A stretch of 47,436 nucleotides of DNA, taken from the NCBI RefSeq assembly GCF_000332995.1, contig NZ_BANS01000049.1, forward strand, positions 1 through 47,436, read 5' to 3'. A program made the translations under genes and the position numbers. This stretch comes from Gordonia amicalis NBRC 100051 = JCM 11271 (GTDB taxonomy: Bacteria; Actinomycetota; Actinomycetes; Mycobacteriales; Mycobacteriaceae). The notes beneath the pieces are model-generated. The model did not search any database. It was not told the DNA's origin and saw nothing but the letters and a program-made list of their open reading frames with translations. Below, one piece after another: positions 13,945-21,454 of the stretch (the stretch's first letter is position 1; each line of letters begins with the position of its first letter).

Positions 13945-15890
13945 CCAGGGACCTCACGCGGTACGCGCCGGTACCTTGGCCCCGCTCGCCGATGCGTGGG
14001 TACCCCGTGGCGTGCCGCCGAAAGCGAGTACACCATGCCAGGGAGCGCGTCAGCGTGGGTCAATCTGGTCCGCAGGACCTCCAGACCTCGCTTGCTCCTT
14101 GCCTGCTCCGAGCGAGATTCGGCGTGCCAGCATCGGCGCTCCGCGACTACTCGGGCGCTGATCTGCCGTGCACGGTCGAGCGCACCGCAGGACACCGCTG
14201 CATCGTCGGGGCTTAGTTCCGCCAGCGCCCAACGCGTTCCACGACCGCGTCCGATCCTCTGTACCAATCCGAGTTCCCCGAGCTGGTGGAGGACTCGCAG
14301 CGCGCCGTAGGTCTGGTCCCCGGGGGCTAGGTCGAGTTCGCTGGCGATGCGGGAGGTTGTGGGGGAGGGGAGGGTGGTGAGGAGGGTCCACACGCGGCGG
14401 CAGTGATGGCCGACCTGTGCCCAGAGTGGGTGGGTGAGGGTGGGGACTGTGGGGCTTGTGACGTCATGGGCCACCTTCCCCCGGTAAATACGCGCTGGGA
14501 TTGCGAGGCTGTAAAGATTGGCATGGCGGGGATTGCTTTCAGGCCAGCGCCCGGCGAGTACGAGCAGCCCGCGACGAACGAGCTCCTGGAGCGTCCTCGT
14601 TGCAGTCCCGTCCGACAGGTGCAGCCAGGTCGACAGGTCGCGGCGGGCTACTGGTCGGGCAGTGATGCCATGCCCGTCTCGGTACCGCTGGTGGATAACG
14701 ACCGCAGCAGCAGCCGAGAGATCGGCTTCTGGCCACCAACTGATTTCTTCCAGCGCCGCGTTGATAACGGCCTGCTCGACAGCGGGGATCGCAGGCCGGT
14801 GTGACCGGGCACGCCGCACGACGGACTCCCAATGCCGCCGGCAGGACTCCCACCGCATAGGGCCACGACCCCCGGCTTTGCGATGAGAGTCGACGTCTCT
14901 GTCCCTGAACTTGGCGAAGGCCGGCATACGTTCGTACCACCAGCGGGCAGCAGCGAAGGATCGGACGCCATGCCGCCACAAAAGCCAGGCTGCTTCGGTG
15001 GCCGCCAGCGAGCGGTCCGCGGGGTTCGTCGCATTGAGCAGCCTCCAGTCGGCTGGTGACATCCGTTGCCGAGCGCGCCAAGCCCGAGGTGATTCCCATT
15101 GCAGACCGTGGCTTTCGATGTCCTCGGCGGAAAATGGGAGCGACGGCTCGACGGTGCCACTATCGACGGCTGGCGCGGTTGGAATCGCTGCGACGGCATC
15201 CGCGGCTCGCTTGGCTGCTGCGATAGCAGTGATCTCGGCCAGGGTGTACTCGTCGACGACTGTGCAGTGCGCGTGGCCTTTGAGCGAAGCACTACCTGGC
15301 AGACGGATGGGTTTACGACCACGAACGTCGATGGCTGCACCGACAGACAGATAGGGACCATGATGGCTGCGAAGTTCGGCGATGACCTCGATCAGCCGGG
15401 CATGGGCGAGTCGAGTTGGAACAGTGAGAGCCACGTGCAGACAGTTAGGCCGGCCAGACATCGCGCAATGGGCGATGCCTGCTCCGACGTCTGCTGCTAC
15501 ATCGCGGATCGTCGGCCACACCTCGTCGGCACACTCATCAATGTCCAGGACCAACAGATCGGCTCTGAGCGGCGCGACGACTGCCCAGATCGCTCGACCG
15601 GAACCTGCTCGCTCGGCTTCAGCCATGAGGTCGACGGCATCGCCTGAATTGACCTTGACCGGCTCGTTTGCACGGTCAGTCGGGGCGAGTGCGTAAGCAA
15701 TCACCCCTGGATCAAGCAAGATCCTGAATAACTCGGCCCACCGCGTCTCATAAGACGACGCGTCGACCGACACGCTTATGTCAGAAGTAGCCCCGTACCG
15801 TGGGTACGCGCTATCCTGAGTGCAGTCCGGCAAAGACTGAACCCTTTCAATTTGGGTGGAGAAATTCTTCCCAGGTTGATCCCGAGCCAA
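13941..15890 (-). CDS. rep: Putative plasmid replication protein with archaeo-eukaryotic-primase-like domain
   Basis: 649 residues from the ATG at 15890; a GTG at 15773 would drop 39 residues of unstructured leader. The N-terminal domain keeps the three AEP primase-polymerase motifs: Asp116-x-Asp118 (LLVLDID), the His motif (NCLHVAL, His152) and Asp188 followed by RGRKPIRLPG. The middle is helical, with WLLWRHGVRSFAAARWWYE. Winged-helix-like segments follow near 405-450 (LSTWLHLSDGTATRTLQELV) and 505-560 (ASELDLAPGDQTYGALRVLH). Prim-Pol plus winged helices is a known design of actinobacterial replication initiators. It lies downstream of two small DNA-binding genes in the same direction. An integrated-element primase is the alternative. 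Confidence 0.7.
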   Translation of the reverse strand: MARDQPGKNFSTQIERVQSLPDCTQDSAYPRYGATSDISVSVDASSYETRWAELFRILLDPGVIAYALAPTDRANEPVKVNSGDAVDLMAEAERAGSGRAIWAVVAPLRADLLVLDIDECADEVWPTIRDVAADVGAGIAHCAMSGRPNCLHVALTVPTRLAHARLIEVIAELRSHHGPYLSVGAAIDVRGRKPIRLPGSASLKGHAHCTVVDEYTLAEITAIAAAKRAADAVAAIPTAPAVDSGTVEPSLPFSAEDIESHGLQWESPRAWRARQRMSPADWRLLNATNPADRSLAATEAAWLLWRHGVRSFAAARWWYERMPAFAKFRDRDVDSHRKAGGRGPMRWESCRRHWESVVRRARSHRPAIPAVEQAVINAALEEISWWPEADLSAAAAVVIHQRYRDGHGITARPVARRDLSTWLHLSDGTATRTLQELVRRGLLVLAGRWPESNPRHANLYSLAIPARIYRGKVAHDVTSPTVPTLTHPLWAQVGHHCRRVWTLLTTLPSPTTSRIASELDLAPGDQTYGALRVLHQLGELGLVQRIGRGRGTRWALAELSPDDAAVSCGALDRARQISARVVAERRCWHAESRSEQARSKRGLEVLRTRLTHADALPGMVYSLSAARHGVPTHRRAGPRYRRVPREVPG

Positions 15891-15992
15891 GTTGGCGCTT
15901 GGCCTCTACGACGAACTCCCTGGTGTGGCAGCTAGGGAGTTTTCGTCTATCTAGGGAAGCTCTCCTCGTTGAAGTTGTCTGAGTAGCTCTTC
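15774..15992. other. Rep leader region, candidate origin or copy-control site
   Basis: The interval upstream of rep and behind the RHH gene holds a dyad around 15791-15803 (GTACCGTGGGTAC), CCAAG-N6-CTTGG near 15889-15904, and the hairpin at 15914-15941. No ordered iterons are visible. Its position next to rep makes it a candidate origin or antisense/attenuation region; nothing seen proves this. Confidence 0.3.
15914..15941. terminator. Hairpin between the RHH gene and rep
   Basis: Stem AACTCCCT / AGGGAGTT (15914-15921, 15934-15941) with a 12-base loop and a TTT run on the plus side. On the minus strand it lies between the RHH gene and rep and could attenuate readthrough into rep. Confidence 0.45.
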
Positions 15993-16223
15993 TCAGCCTG
16001 CTTGCTTGAGTGGGACCTCCAAGATCGCGAGTTGTTCTCCTGCTCCCGCTGCGACGTCGCGAGCGATGAGCTGCTGGATGTAGTCATTGAGGTTCAGCCC
16101 TTGTGCACCGGCACGTTCTGTGGCGGCGTCCTTCAAAGGACCTGGTACGAGCGCTTTCACGACCTCCCGCGGCCCCTTCGACGGGCGACCGGGGCGCCGC
16201 GGAGATGCTGAGGATTCACCCAT
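15993..16223 (-). CDS. Small ribbon-helix-helix-like DNA-binding protein
   Basis: 76 residues. A basic Pro/Arg/Gly N-terminal tail precedes VVKALVPGPLKDAATERAGA and LNLNDYIQQLIARDVAAG, which reads as strand-helix-helix with the hydrophobic spacing of CopG/Arc proteins. It lies between an XRE regulator and rep in the same direction, a good position for a copy-number repressor, though it could equally be a plasmid accessory protein. Confidence 0.6.
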   Translation of the reverse strand: MGESSASPRRPGRPSKGPREVVKALVPGPLKDAATERAGAQGLNLNDYIQQLIARDVAAGAGEQLAILEVPLKQAG

Positions 16224-16328
16224 GCCACCAATTATGCGTACCAGAAATCTGTGCGCGTGCAGACACGCCGAGGTGGCGCGATCTGTTTGTGATCATACCC
16301 AGCCTAACTCGCCCAAAAATTGCGTCGT

Positions 16329-16808
16329 TCACTTGCGCCTACGGCGTGCCGCAGCTCTCGCTTCGAGCACCTGCCTGCGAGTTGCGAGGGTGACCTCCCA
16401 GGCCGCATACACATCGGCTGGCGTAGATGCGTAGACCGAGGCCATCCCGTCCGCCAGAGGAGCCGGCAGCTCCCGACGCTGACCGCGTTCGACAACCCCG
16501 AGCACGGTGCGTGAAACCCCTAAAGCGACAGCAGCAGCCGTCTGCGACAGACCTGCTCGTACCCGTAGGTCCACCAGTGACGGGTCTCCGACCGCCGACG
16601 GCGTGAACTCGGCGACTTCGACCTCGAGTACGTCTGCGACTTTCGCCAGAGACCCCGGACTGGGCACCGTGACGTTATTGAGCCAGGCGGAGACCGTCTG
16701 GCGCGCAACGCCAATCAACTCCGCCAGCTCGTCGGTCGAGACGCCTGCGCGAGTCATGGTCCGACGGAGAGCGGCGGCAGAGAATCCATGCACGCCAGCG
16801 CGGGGCAT
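16329..16808 (-). CDS. XRE-family regulator with two helix-turn-helix domains
   Basis: 159 residues from the ATG at 16808 (AGAGAGG upstream); a longer frame to 16919 would cross the candidate operator. Two HTH_3 domains are visible: residues about 8-60 (MTRAGVSTDELAELIGVARQ, TVSAWLNN) and about 70-125 (GLSQTAAAVALGVSRTVLGV, VERGQ). The tail is Arg/Lys-rich. Two tandem HTHs in one chain are less common than one and suggest a pseudo-dimer able to bind a dyad. A 7-7-7 dyad lies 36 bp upstream of the start, so autoregulation is likely. It probably heads the RHH-rep transcription unit. Confidence 0.75.
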   Translation of the reverse strand: MPRAGVHGFSAAALRRTMTRAGVSTDELAELIGVARQTVSAWLNNVTVPSPGSLAKVADVLEVEVAEFTPSAVGDPSLVDLRVRAGLSQTAAAVALGVSRTVLGVVERGQRRELPAPLADGMASVYASTPADVYAAWEVTLATRRQVLEARAAARRRRK

Positions 16809-16843
16809 GTGAGCACCTCTCTCGGTCGGATCAATGCCCACGG

Positions 16844-16864
16844 ATTGCGGAGCATTACCGCAAT
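16844..16864 (-). promoter_or_regulatory. Candidate autoregulatory operator of the XRE gene
   Basis: ATTGCGG-N7-CCGCAAT is a perfect dyad immediately upstream of the double-HTH regulator, in the short gap to the ars region. Confidence 0.55.
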
Positions 16865-16939
16865 CTTCCCGCTTGTTGACATCTCGCCCAACCACGACCA
16901 AACGAAAACACGCGCCCATTAATTGCGCAAGCGGCGCGG

Positions 16940-17275
16940 GTGGCTTACCATCGCAGCATGTGGAAACACGCCGTAGCAGTGGTCGGGGTCAGTGTTACGA
17001 TCAGCTCCCTCGGCGCCGCGATGGGGCTGGGTTACGCACGGACCACCACGCTGGCGTTCACCGCCGCCGGCAACAACTTCGAACTCGCCATCGCCGTCGC
17101 GATCGCGACCTATGGTGCGACCTCCGGCCAGGCTCTCGCCGGTGTCATCGGGCCACTGATCGAGGTCCCGGTTCTCGTCGCCCTCGTCTATGTGTCCCTG
17201 GCATTGCGGAAACGCTTCACAACTCCCACTGCTTCTAGCCTAGATGTGTCGAAGGAGCCTGCTCGCGATGTCTGA
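16940..17275 (+). pseudogene. acr3: ACR3 arsenite permease, C-terminal remnant
   Basis: 111 residues matching only the last quarter of ACR3-type arsenite efflux pumps (about 350-400 residues): [40 protein letters not shown], then a last membrane span. The conserved Glu in NNFELA is kept, but the membrane spans carrying the essential Cys are gone, so it cannot work as a pump by itself. The break coincides with the edge of the plasmid backbone at about 16.93 kb, so the ars cluster was truncated on entry or by a later deletion. Its end overlaps the start of the arsC gene at 17268. Confidence 0.85.
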
Positions 17276-17951
17276 GAATGCGTTGGACGAACACCTACGT
17301 CGCGGTGAACACCGCGAGCAGCCCGAACTGTTGATGCCTCATACCGTGTTGGCCCGTACCGCCGCCGACTTGGCCGCCAAGTACGAAGGGGTGGTGTCTC
17401 GCCAGACGGTAGAACGCTGTGTCTTCGAGTCCTACACCGTGTTACGGCGTACCTCCCGGGTGCATACGCATCTGACGACCTTGGCGGGCCGGTTCGCGGC
17501 TGATCGGTTACGCGCCCTCGCCCAGGCTGAGGGCGCGGTGCCCAAGGATGTGCCCGAGGTTCTCTTCATCTGCGTGCAGAACGCCGGCCGCTCGCAGATG
17601 GCCGCAGGATTGTTGACCCATCACGCCGCTGGGCGGGTACACGTGCGCTCAGCCGGGTCAACACCCGCGCACTCGATCAACCCGACCGTCGTCGAAGCAA
17701 TGAGCGAGATCGGCGTCGACTTGGGTACGCAGTACCCCAAACCGCTAACCGACGATGTGGTCGCCGCCGCCGACGTGGTCGTAGCGATGGGTTGCGGCGA
17801 CGCGTGTCCGATCTATCCCGGTAAGCGGTATCTCGACTGGACGGTCTCCGATCCTGAAGGCCGTCCACTAGGCGAGGTTCGCGCCATCCGCGATGACCTT
17901 GATGCCCGGGTTCGCGAGCTCCTTGCCGAGCTCACGGCCGACCGTGTGTGA
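17268..17951 (+). CDS. arsC: Arsenate reductase, phosphatase type, with N-terminal helical domain
   Basis: 227 residues from the ATG at 17268 (AAGGAG upstream). Residues 1-90 form a helical domain common in actinobacterial ArsC fusions. The rest is a low-molecular-weight phosphatase fold with the CX5R loop [23 protein letters not shown] carrying the redox cysteines, and DWTVSDPEG. It reduces arsenate to arsenite with thiol electrons, classically thioredoxin or, in mycothiol-making actinobacteria, mycothiol/mycoredoxin. First of three consecutive family members. Confidence 0.9.
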   Translation: MSENALDEHLRRGEHREQPELLMPHTVLARTAADLAAKYEGVVSRQTVERCVFESYTVLRRTSRVHTHLTTLAGRFAADRLRALAQAEGAVPKDVPEVLFICVQNAGRSQMAAGLLTHHAAGRVHVRSAGSTPAHSINPTVVEAMSEIGVDLGTQYPKPLTDDVVAAADVVVAMGCGDACPIYPGKRYLDWTVSDPEGRPLGEVRAIRDDLDARVRELLAELTADRV

Positions 17952-17992
17952 CTTTCCGAGCTTTCCTCCACAGCTGAAAGGGCCTGTGTTTC

Positions 17993-18418
17993 ATGTCTTC
18001 CTCTCGACCTAGCGTGCTGTTCGTGTGCGTCCACAATGCTGGCCGCTCACAGATGGCCGCGGGGTTCCTCACCGCTCTGAGCCAGGGCAGTGTCGAGGTC
18101 CGCTCCGCCGGATCTGCTCCCGCCGACTCAATCAATCCCGCCGCTGTCGCGGCGATGGCCGAAGTCGGTATCGACATCTCCGCGCAGTCACCGAAGATCC
18201 TCACCCCCGACACGGTCGAATCCTCCGACGTGGTGATCACCATGGGCTGTGGCGATGCATGTCCAGTATTCCCCGGCGTCAGGTACCGCGACTGGGCCCT
18301 CGACGACCCAGCCGGCCAAGGCATTGACGCGGTCCGCCCGATCCGCGATCAGATCCGCGGACTCGTCGAGGACCTCCTCGACGAACTCGTACCCGCCGAC
18401 CAGCAGGTCGGCCGGTGA
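17993..18418 (+). CDS. arsC: Arsenate reductase, phosphatase type
   Basis: 141 residues, single domain. CX5R loop [13 protein letters not shown] (12 onward), [12 protein letters not shown] with the second and third redox cysteines, and DWALDDPAGQG. All catalytic elements are present. About 40 bases follow the previous arsC. The GTG of the next gene overlaps its stop (GTGA). With the pump truncated, these reductases would produce arsenite that must leave by a pump elsewhere. Confidence 0.92.
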   Translation: MSSSRPSVLFVCVHNAGRSQMAAGFLTALSQGSVEVRSAGSAPADSINPAAVAAMAEVGIDISAQSPKILTPDTVESSDVVITMGCGDACPVFPGVRYRDWALDDPAGQGIDAVRPIRDQIRGLVEDLLDELVPADQQVGR

Positions 18419-18825
18419 GCACGACACCGCAGGTGCTGTTCGTGTGCGTGTCCAATCGCGGCAAATCGGTGATGGCCGAACATCTCACACCGACAGTCAC
18501 CGCCCGGATCACCCCATCCTCGGCCGGCACCAGCGCGAAAATCGGCGGCCAGGTCAACGACCTGTCCGCCCAGGCGCTCGCCGAAGTCGGCGCCACCGTG
18601 GACGGACATCAGCCGCGCCAACTCACCGACGAACTGATGCAAACTGCAGATCTCGTCGTGGTGGTCGGCACCGCCGACGTCACCCCACCCGACGGCGTCG
18701 CCCTCGAAGTGTGGAACACCGACGAACCCTCCGAACGGGGCATCGACGGCATCGAACGGATGCGACTAATCCGCGACGACATCACCAACCGGATCCGCGC
18801 CCTCGCCGACCGCATCGCGCGGTAG
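18415..18825 (+). CDS. Degenerate LMW-phosphatase/ArsC-like protein
   Basis: 136 residues, GTG start overlapping the upstream stop. The fold follows ArsC, but the P-loop is CVSNRGKSVMA. The catalytic Arg of CX5R is replaced by Lys17, and an Arg appears two residues earlier. The redox-cysteine segment is replaced by VGTADVTPPDG, with no cysteine. The downstream Asp region (NTDEPSERG) is kept. It is therefore unlikely to be a normal arsenate reductase; it may bind oxyanions, or have a regulatory or altered phosphatase role. Frame and codon use are healthy, so it is not a decaying pseudogene. Confidence 0.75.
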   Translation: MSTTPQVLFVCVSNRGKSVMAEHLTPTVTARITPSSAGTSAKIGGQVNDLSAQALAEVGATVDGHQPRQLTDELMQTADLVVVVGTADVTPPDGVALEVWNTDEPSERGIDGIERMRLIRDDITNRIRALADRIAR

Positions 18826-18848
18826 GCGAGAGCGCAAGCCACGACCCC

Positions 18849-19334
18849 TCAGCAGCAAGCAGTGCGCACCTCAGCCGGTTCGGCGGCGCTGCCACCGCAG
18901 CACACCGAACCCTGCTCGACGTCATCGTTGGCGTTCTGCTCCAACAGTTTCGGGCTGGTCCCGAACGTGTCGGAGTCGGCGAGCACGGTGTAGACCTCCC
19001 ACTTCTCGTTCGCCGGTCCGGTCACCCAGACCTTGTCCTGGGTTGCGAAACAGCAGGTGGAGTTGATCTCCTCCTGGGTGAACAGGCCCTCCCCGGACAG
19101 CCTGGCGATCTCGGCGTGCACCTTCTCGCTCGATTCGACCTCGACGCCGAGGTGGTTGATCGTGCCGCCCTGGCCGGGGTTCTCTAGCAGCACCAGTTTC
19201 AGGGGCGGCTCGACGATCGCGAAGTTGGCGTATCCCGGCTTGCGTTTGGCCGGGGTGGTGTTGAACAGCTTGGAGTAGAACTCGATCGCGGTATCGAGAT
19301 CATCGACGTTGAGCGCGAGCTGCATACGGGACAT
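18849..19334 (-). CDS. cadI: ArsI/CadI-type vicinal-oxygen-chelate protein
   Basis: 161 residues from the ATG at 19334; further in-frame ATGs lie upstream. The start MSRMQLALNVDDLDTAIEFY and KRKPGYANFAIVEPPLKLVL are signature CadI sequence. Elements shared with the C-As lyase ArsI are His in INHLGVEV, the Cys pair in TCCFATQDK, and Glu in WEVYTVL; the first metal ligand is Gln rather than His, as in mycobacterial CadI. The C-terminus carries CC pairs (SVCCGG and terminal CC). Likely role: cleavage of methylarsenite or binding of cadmium/arsenic. Divergent from arsR and convergent with the arsC genes. Confidence 0.88.
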   Translation of the reverse strand: MSRMQLALNVDDLDTAIEFYSKLFNTTPAKRKPGYANFAIVEPPLKLVLLENPGQGGTINHLGVEVESSEKVHAEIARLSGEGLFTQEEINSTCCFATQDKVWVTGPANEKWEVYTVLADSDTFGTSPKLLEQNANDDVEQGSVCCGGSAAEPAEVRTACC

Positions 19335-19355
19335 GACCATCACCTTCACCTGTGA

Positions 19356-19425
19356 GACATATATCGAACTACTGACACATGCAGGGTGCCACCTTTTCGA
19401 CATATGTCAAGTAGGGGCGTACGAT
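19356..19425. promoter_or_regulatory. Divergent cadI/arsR promoter region with two ArsR-type operators
   Basis: Two related dyads, GACATATATC (19356-19365) and the perfect palindrome GACATATGTC (19399-19408). For arsR, TCGACA (19397-19402) and TACGAT (19420-19425) are 17 bp apart, and the ATG follows after 6 bases, which implies a leaderless mRNA with the operator covering the -35. Confidence 0.75.
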
Positions 19426-19431
19426 CTGGTC

Positions 19432-19794
19432 ATGCCGAAGCCCTTGCCGATGGTCGACATCAGCGCCCCGATCTGCTGCGCACCGGTATCGGCGGCACCG
19501 CTCGATGACGACACCGCGCTGCAGATCGCGTTGCGGCTCAAGGCGCTTGCCGATCCCGTTCGGATCAAGCTCGTCTCAATCCTGCTTACCGACACCGGTG
19601 ACGGGACCTGCACCTGCGACCTCGCGACCGCGGTCGGCCTCACCGAAGCCACCACCAGTCACCACCTGGGGCAGCTCCGCAAAGCCGGCATGGTCACCCC
19701 CGAGCGCCGCGGCATGAACGTCTACTACCGAGCGCAACCGGACTCGTTGGAAGCACTACGCAACGTTCTCAGCGCTACGACGGGTTGCTGTTGA
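19432..19794 (+). CDS. arsR: ArsR-family metalloregulator
   Basis: 120 residues from the ATG at 19432. Winged helix with TEATTSHHLGQLRKAGMVTP as recognition region and RRGMNVYYRA as wing. Soft-metal thiols are clear: Cys15-Cys16 in the N-terminal tail, Cys60 and Cys62 (GTCTCDL) and a C-terminal Cys pair, an arrangement suited to As(III) or Cd(II). It should repress itself and the divergent cadI through the two palindromes between them. A leaderless start is likely. Confidence 0.9.
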   Translation: MPKPLPMVDISAPICCAPVSAAPLDDDTALQIALRLKALADPVRIKLVSILLTDTGDGTCTCDLATAVGLTEATTSHHLGQLRKAGMVTPERRGMNVYYRAQPDSLEALRNVLSATTGCC

Positions 19795-19861
19795 ACGGCG
19801 ACGGCACGAACTGAGCGAGCCTTATCCGGGTGTCCTTTTGGCAGGCCAACTCCGGTGTCTT

Positions 19862-20367
19862 TCAGCAGGTCAGCGAGCATGGCGAGCAATCCAGCTCGGC
19901 TGGTGGCGGGCAGATCGGATCGGTGATCACGGCGTGGCCGGCGCCAGCGAGGGCGGTGATGCGGGCGGCGACGCTGACCGCGTGCCCGAACAGGTCTCCG
20001 TCGCGGACGACTGCGCTGCCGTAGTGGATCGATCCCGGCGCGTAGGGCGATGAATCCGTCTTGACCGGCGGCCGCGGCCGCGGGGGCGGTGATCGTGGCG
20101 AGGATCACTTGGGGGGCGTCGGCGGTGAGCATCACCGCATCGCCGATGGCCTTGACCAGCCGCGTGCCCGGTCGTAGAGCCTGCCTGCCAGGTCTGAGAG
20201 GCCAACCGTATGGCCAGTTCTGCGGCTTCCTGGTCGCCGCAGAACTCGGTGAACACGCTGTATCCGGCGAGGTCGACGAACGCCACCGCGACGTCACGCT
20301 GCTCGAGCTCGGCGAGCTCGTCCGAGGGAGGGCCATGGTGATGCCCGTGCAGTGGTGGCGTGGTCAT
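19862..20367 (-). pseudogene. Class III nucleotidyl cyclase-like gene with frameshifts
   Basis: The frame starting at the ATG at 20367 gives a His-rich leader and VAVAFVDLAGYSVFTEFCG, the cyclase homology start with its metal Asp, then loses sense near 20170-20200. A second frame continues LVKAIGDAVMLTADAP, which carries the second metal Asp motif. A third continues YGSAVVRDGDLFGHAVSVAA and ends at 19862. At least two single-base shifts are therefore needed to read the domain. This is true decay or base-calling error. The start overlaps the stop of the methyltransferase gene, so the pair was an operon. Confidence 0.75.
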
Positions 20368-20978
20368 CGGTCACCGGCACGGCGGGCACGGAACCGGGCG
20401 AGCGCAGGGTTCTCGCGGACCGTGATGTCGGTCAGAGGCAAAGACGTCAGGCGCAGGCGGAGTTCGCCACGGGGGATGAACCGGTGCGGTGCCCCTTCGA
20501 GGTTGTGCAGCAGCCGCGCCGGTGCGCTGCCGAGCAGGTCGTAGCCGACCAGCATTCCGCCGGGCGCGAGCACTCGGGCGGCCTCGGCGAGTGCGCGTTC
20601 CCAGTCGATGACGTGGTGCAACATGATGAACGAGACGACGGTGTCGAAGCTTCCGTCCTCGAACGGCAGGGCTGTGGCGTCGGCGACCTGGGCGTGAGCG
20701 CGGGCCCCGAAACCCTGCAGCCGATCGCTGGCGGCGGCGACCATGACCGGGTCGAAGTCGGTGACGGTCACATCCACGAGTTCGTCGGGGTTGGTGGTGA
20801 GGATCTGTTCGGTCATCGCGCCGGCGCCGCCACCGATTTCAAGGACCCGGCCTCGGGGATGGATGCCTTGCAGCGCCCACGGGAGTACCCACCTGCCGGT
20901 GGCCGCCTGCCACGGTGCGCTGCGGCAGAACAGAGACTCGATCGTCGACATCGACGGCATACCAACAGCTCCCACCAT
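20364..20978 (-). CDS. SAM-dependent methyltransferase
   Basis: About 204 residues; starts at 20978, 20960 or 20951 are all possible. Class I Rossmann fold: motif I VLEIGGGAGAMTEQIL, Asp in VTDFDPVMVAAA, ADATALPFEDGSFDTVVSFI, HHV, and ARVLAPGGMLVGYDLL. It resembles UbiE/phospholipid-type methyltransferases. No ArsM-type cysteine set is visible, so arsenite methylation is not supported. It lies divergent from cmtR and upstream of the cyclase remnant. Its substrate is unknown; the shared intergenic operator suggests metal-linked expression. Confidence 0.8.
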   Translation of the reverse strand: MVGAVGMPSMSTIESLFCRSAPWQAATGRWVLPWALQGIHPRGRVLEIGGGAGAMTEQILTTNPDELVDVTVTDFDPVMVAAASDRLQGFGARAHAQVADATALPFEDGSFDTVVSFIMLHHVIDWERALAEAARVLAPGGMLVGYDLLGSAPARLLHNLEGAPHRFIPRGELRLRLTSLPLTDITVRENPALARFRARRAGDR

Positions 20979-21040
20979 CTCGCCCGGCCGCGCCTGCTGC
21001 CACTTCTTCGTGATGATTCGATTACAGCACACAATGCCGC

Positions 21041-21062
21041 TATCATCGTCATATGACGATGA
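21041..21062 (+). promoter_or_regulatory. cmtR promoter with 20-bp palindromic operator over the start codon
   Basis: TCATCGTCAT/ATGACGATGA (21043-21062) is a perfect palindrome whose right half contains the cmtR ATG. The -10 TATCAT (21041-21046) lies 6 bases before the ATG, and TTCGAT (21017-21022) at 18-bp spacing is a possible -35. The mRNA is probably leaderless, with binding of the repressor covering the transcription start. Confidence 0.75.
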
Positions 21063-21454
21063 ATGAGTGCTCGGTGGCGACTAGGGCGGACCTCGATCCC
21101 GCGGTGGCGTTGTTCCACAGCCTCTCCGATGGGACCCGTCTGGCAATCGCAACCCGCCTCGCGCACGGTGGCGAGGCCCGGGTGGCGGATCTGATGGCGG
21201 AGCTGGGGTTGGCGCAATCGACGGTCTCCGCGCACGTGGCGTGCTTACGGGACTGTGGGCTCGTCGAAGGCCGCCCGCAGGGGCGGCAGGTGTTCTACAG
21301 CCTGGCCCGACCGGAGCTGATGGACGTGCTCGCCGCCGCCGAAACCCTCCTGGCAGCGACCGGAAACGCGGTTGTGTTGTGCCCGAACTACGGCACCGAC
21401 GCCACCACCTCCTGCTGCACAACGGGCGACACGAAGGCGGGGGTGCGGCGATGA
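21053..21454 (+). CDS. cmtR: CmtR-type Cd(II)/Pb(II)-sensing ArsR-family repressor
   Basis: 133 residues from the ATG at 21053; a second ATG at 21059 is in frame. Winged helix LAQSTVSAHVACLRDCGLVE; Cys64 and Cys68 lie in the recognition helix and Cys110 further on (VVLCPNYG), the three-thiolate arrangement known from M. tuberculosis CmtR (Cys57, Cys61, Cys102). A CC near the C-terminus is extra. Its stop overlaps the ATG of the ATPase gene, so it is coupled to its target, as in CmtR-controlled ctpG systems. Confidence 0.92.
   Translation: MTMNECSVATRADLDPAVALFHSLSDGTRLAIATRLAHGGEARVADLMAELGLAQSTVSAHVACLRDCGLVEGRPQGRQVFYSLARPELMDVLAAAETLLAATGNAVVLCPNYGTDATTSCCTTGDTKAGVRR

Noticed and set aside
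20364..20978. ArsM arsenite methyltransferase
   Set aside because: It lies among arsenic and cadmium genes, but the cysteines expected of ArsM are absent; only the general SAM-binding motifs are seen.
21241..21450. Upstream extension of the ctpG reading frame overlapping cmtR
   Set aside because: The frame is open but the extra 70 residues are Arg/Pro/Gly-rich out-of-frame translation of cmtR. The ATG at 21451 gives a natural CGCGH N-terminus and the usual stop-start overlap.
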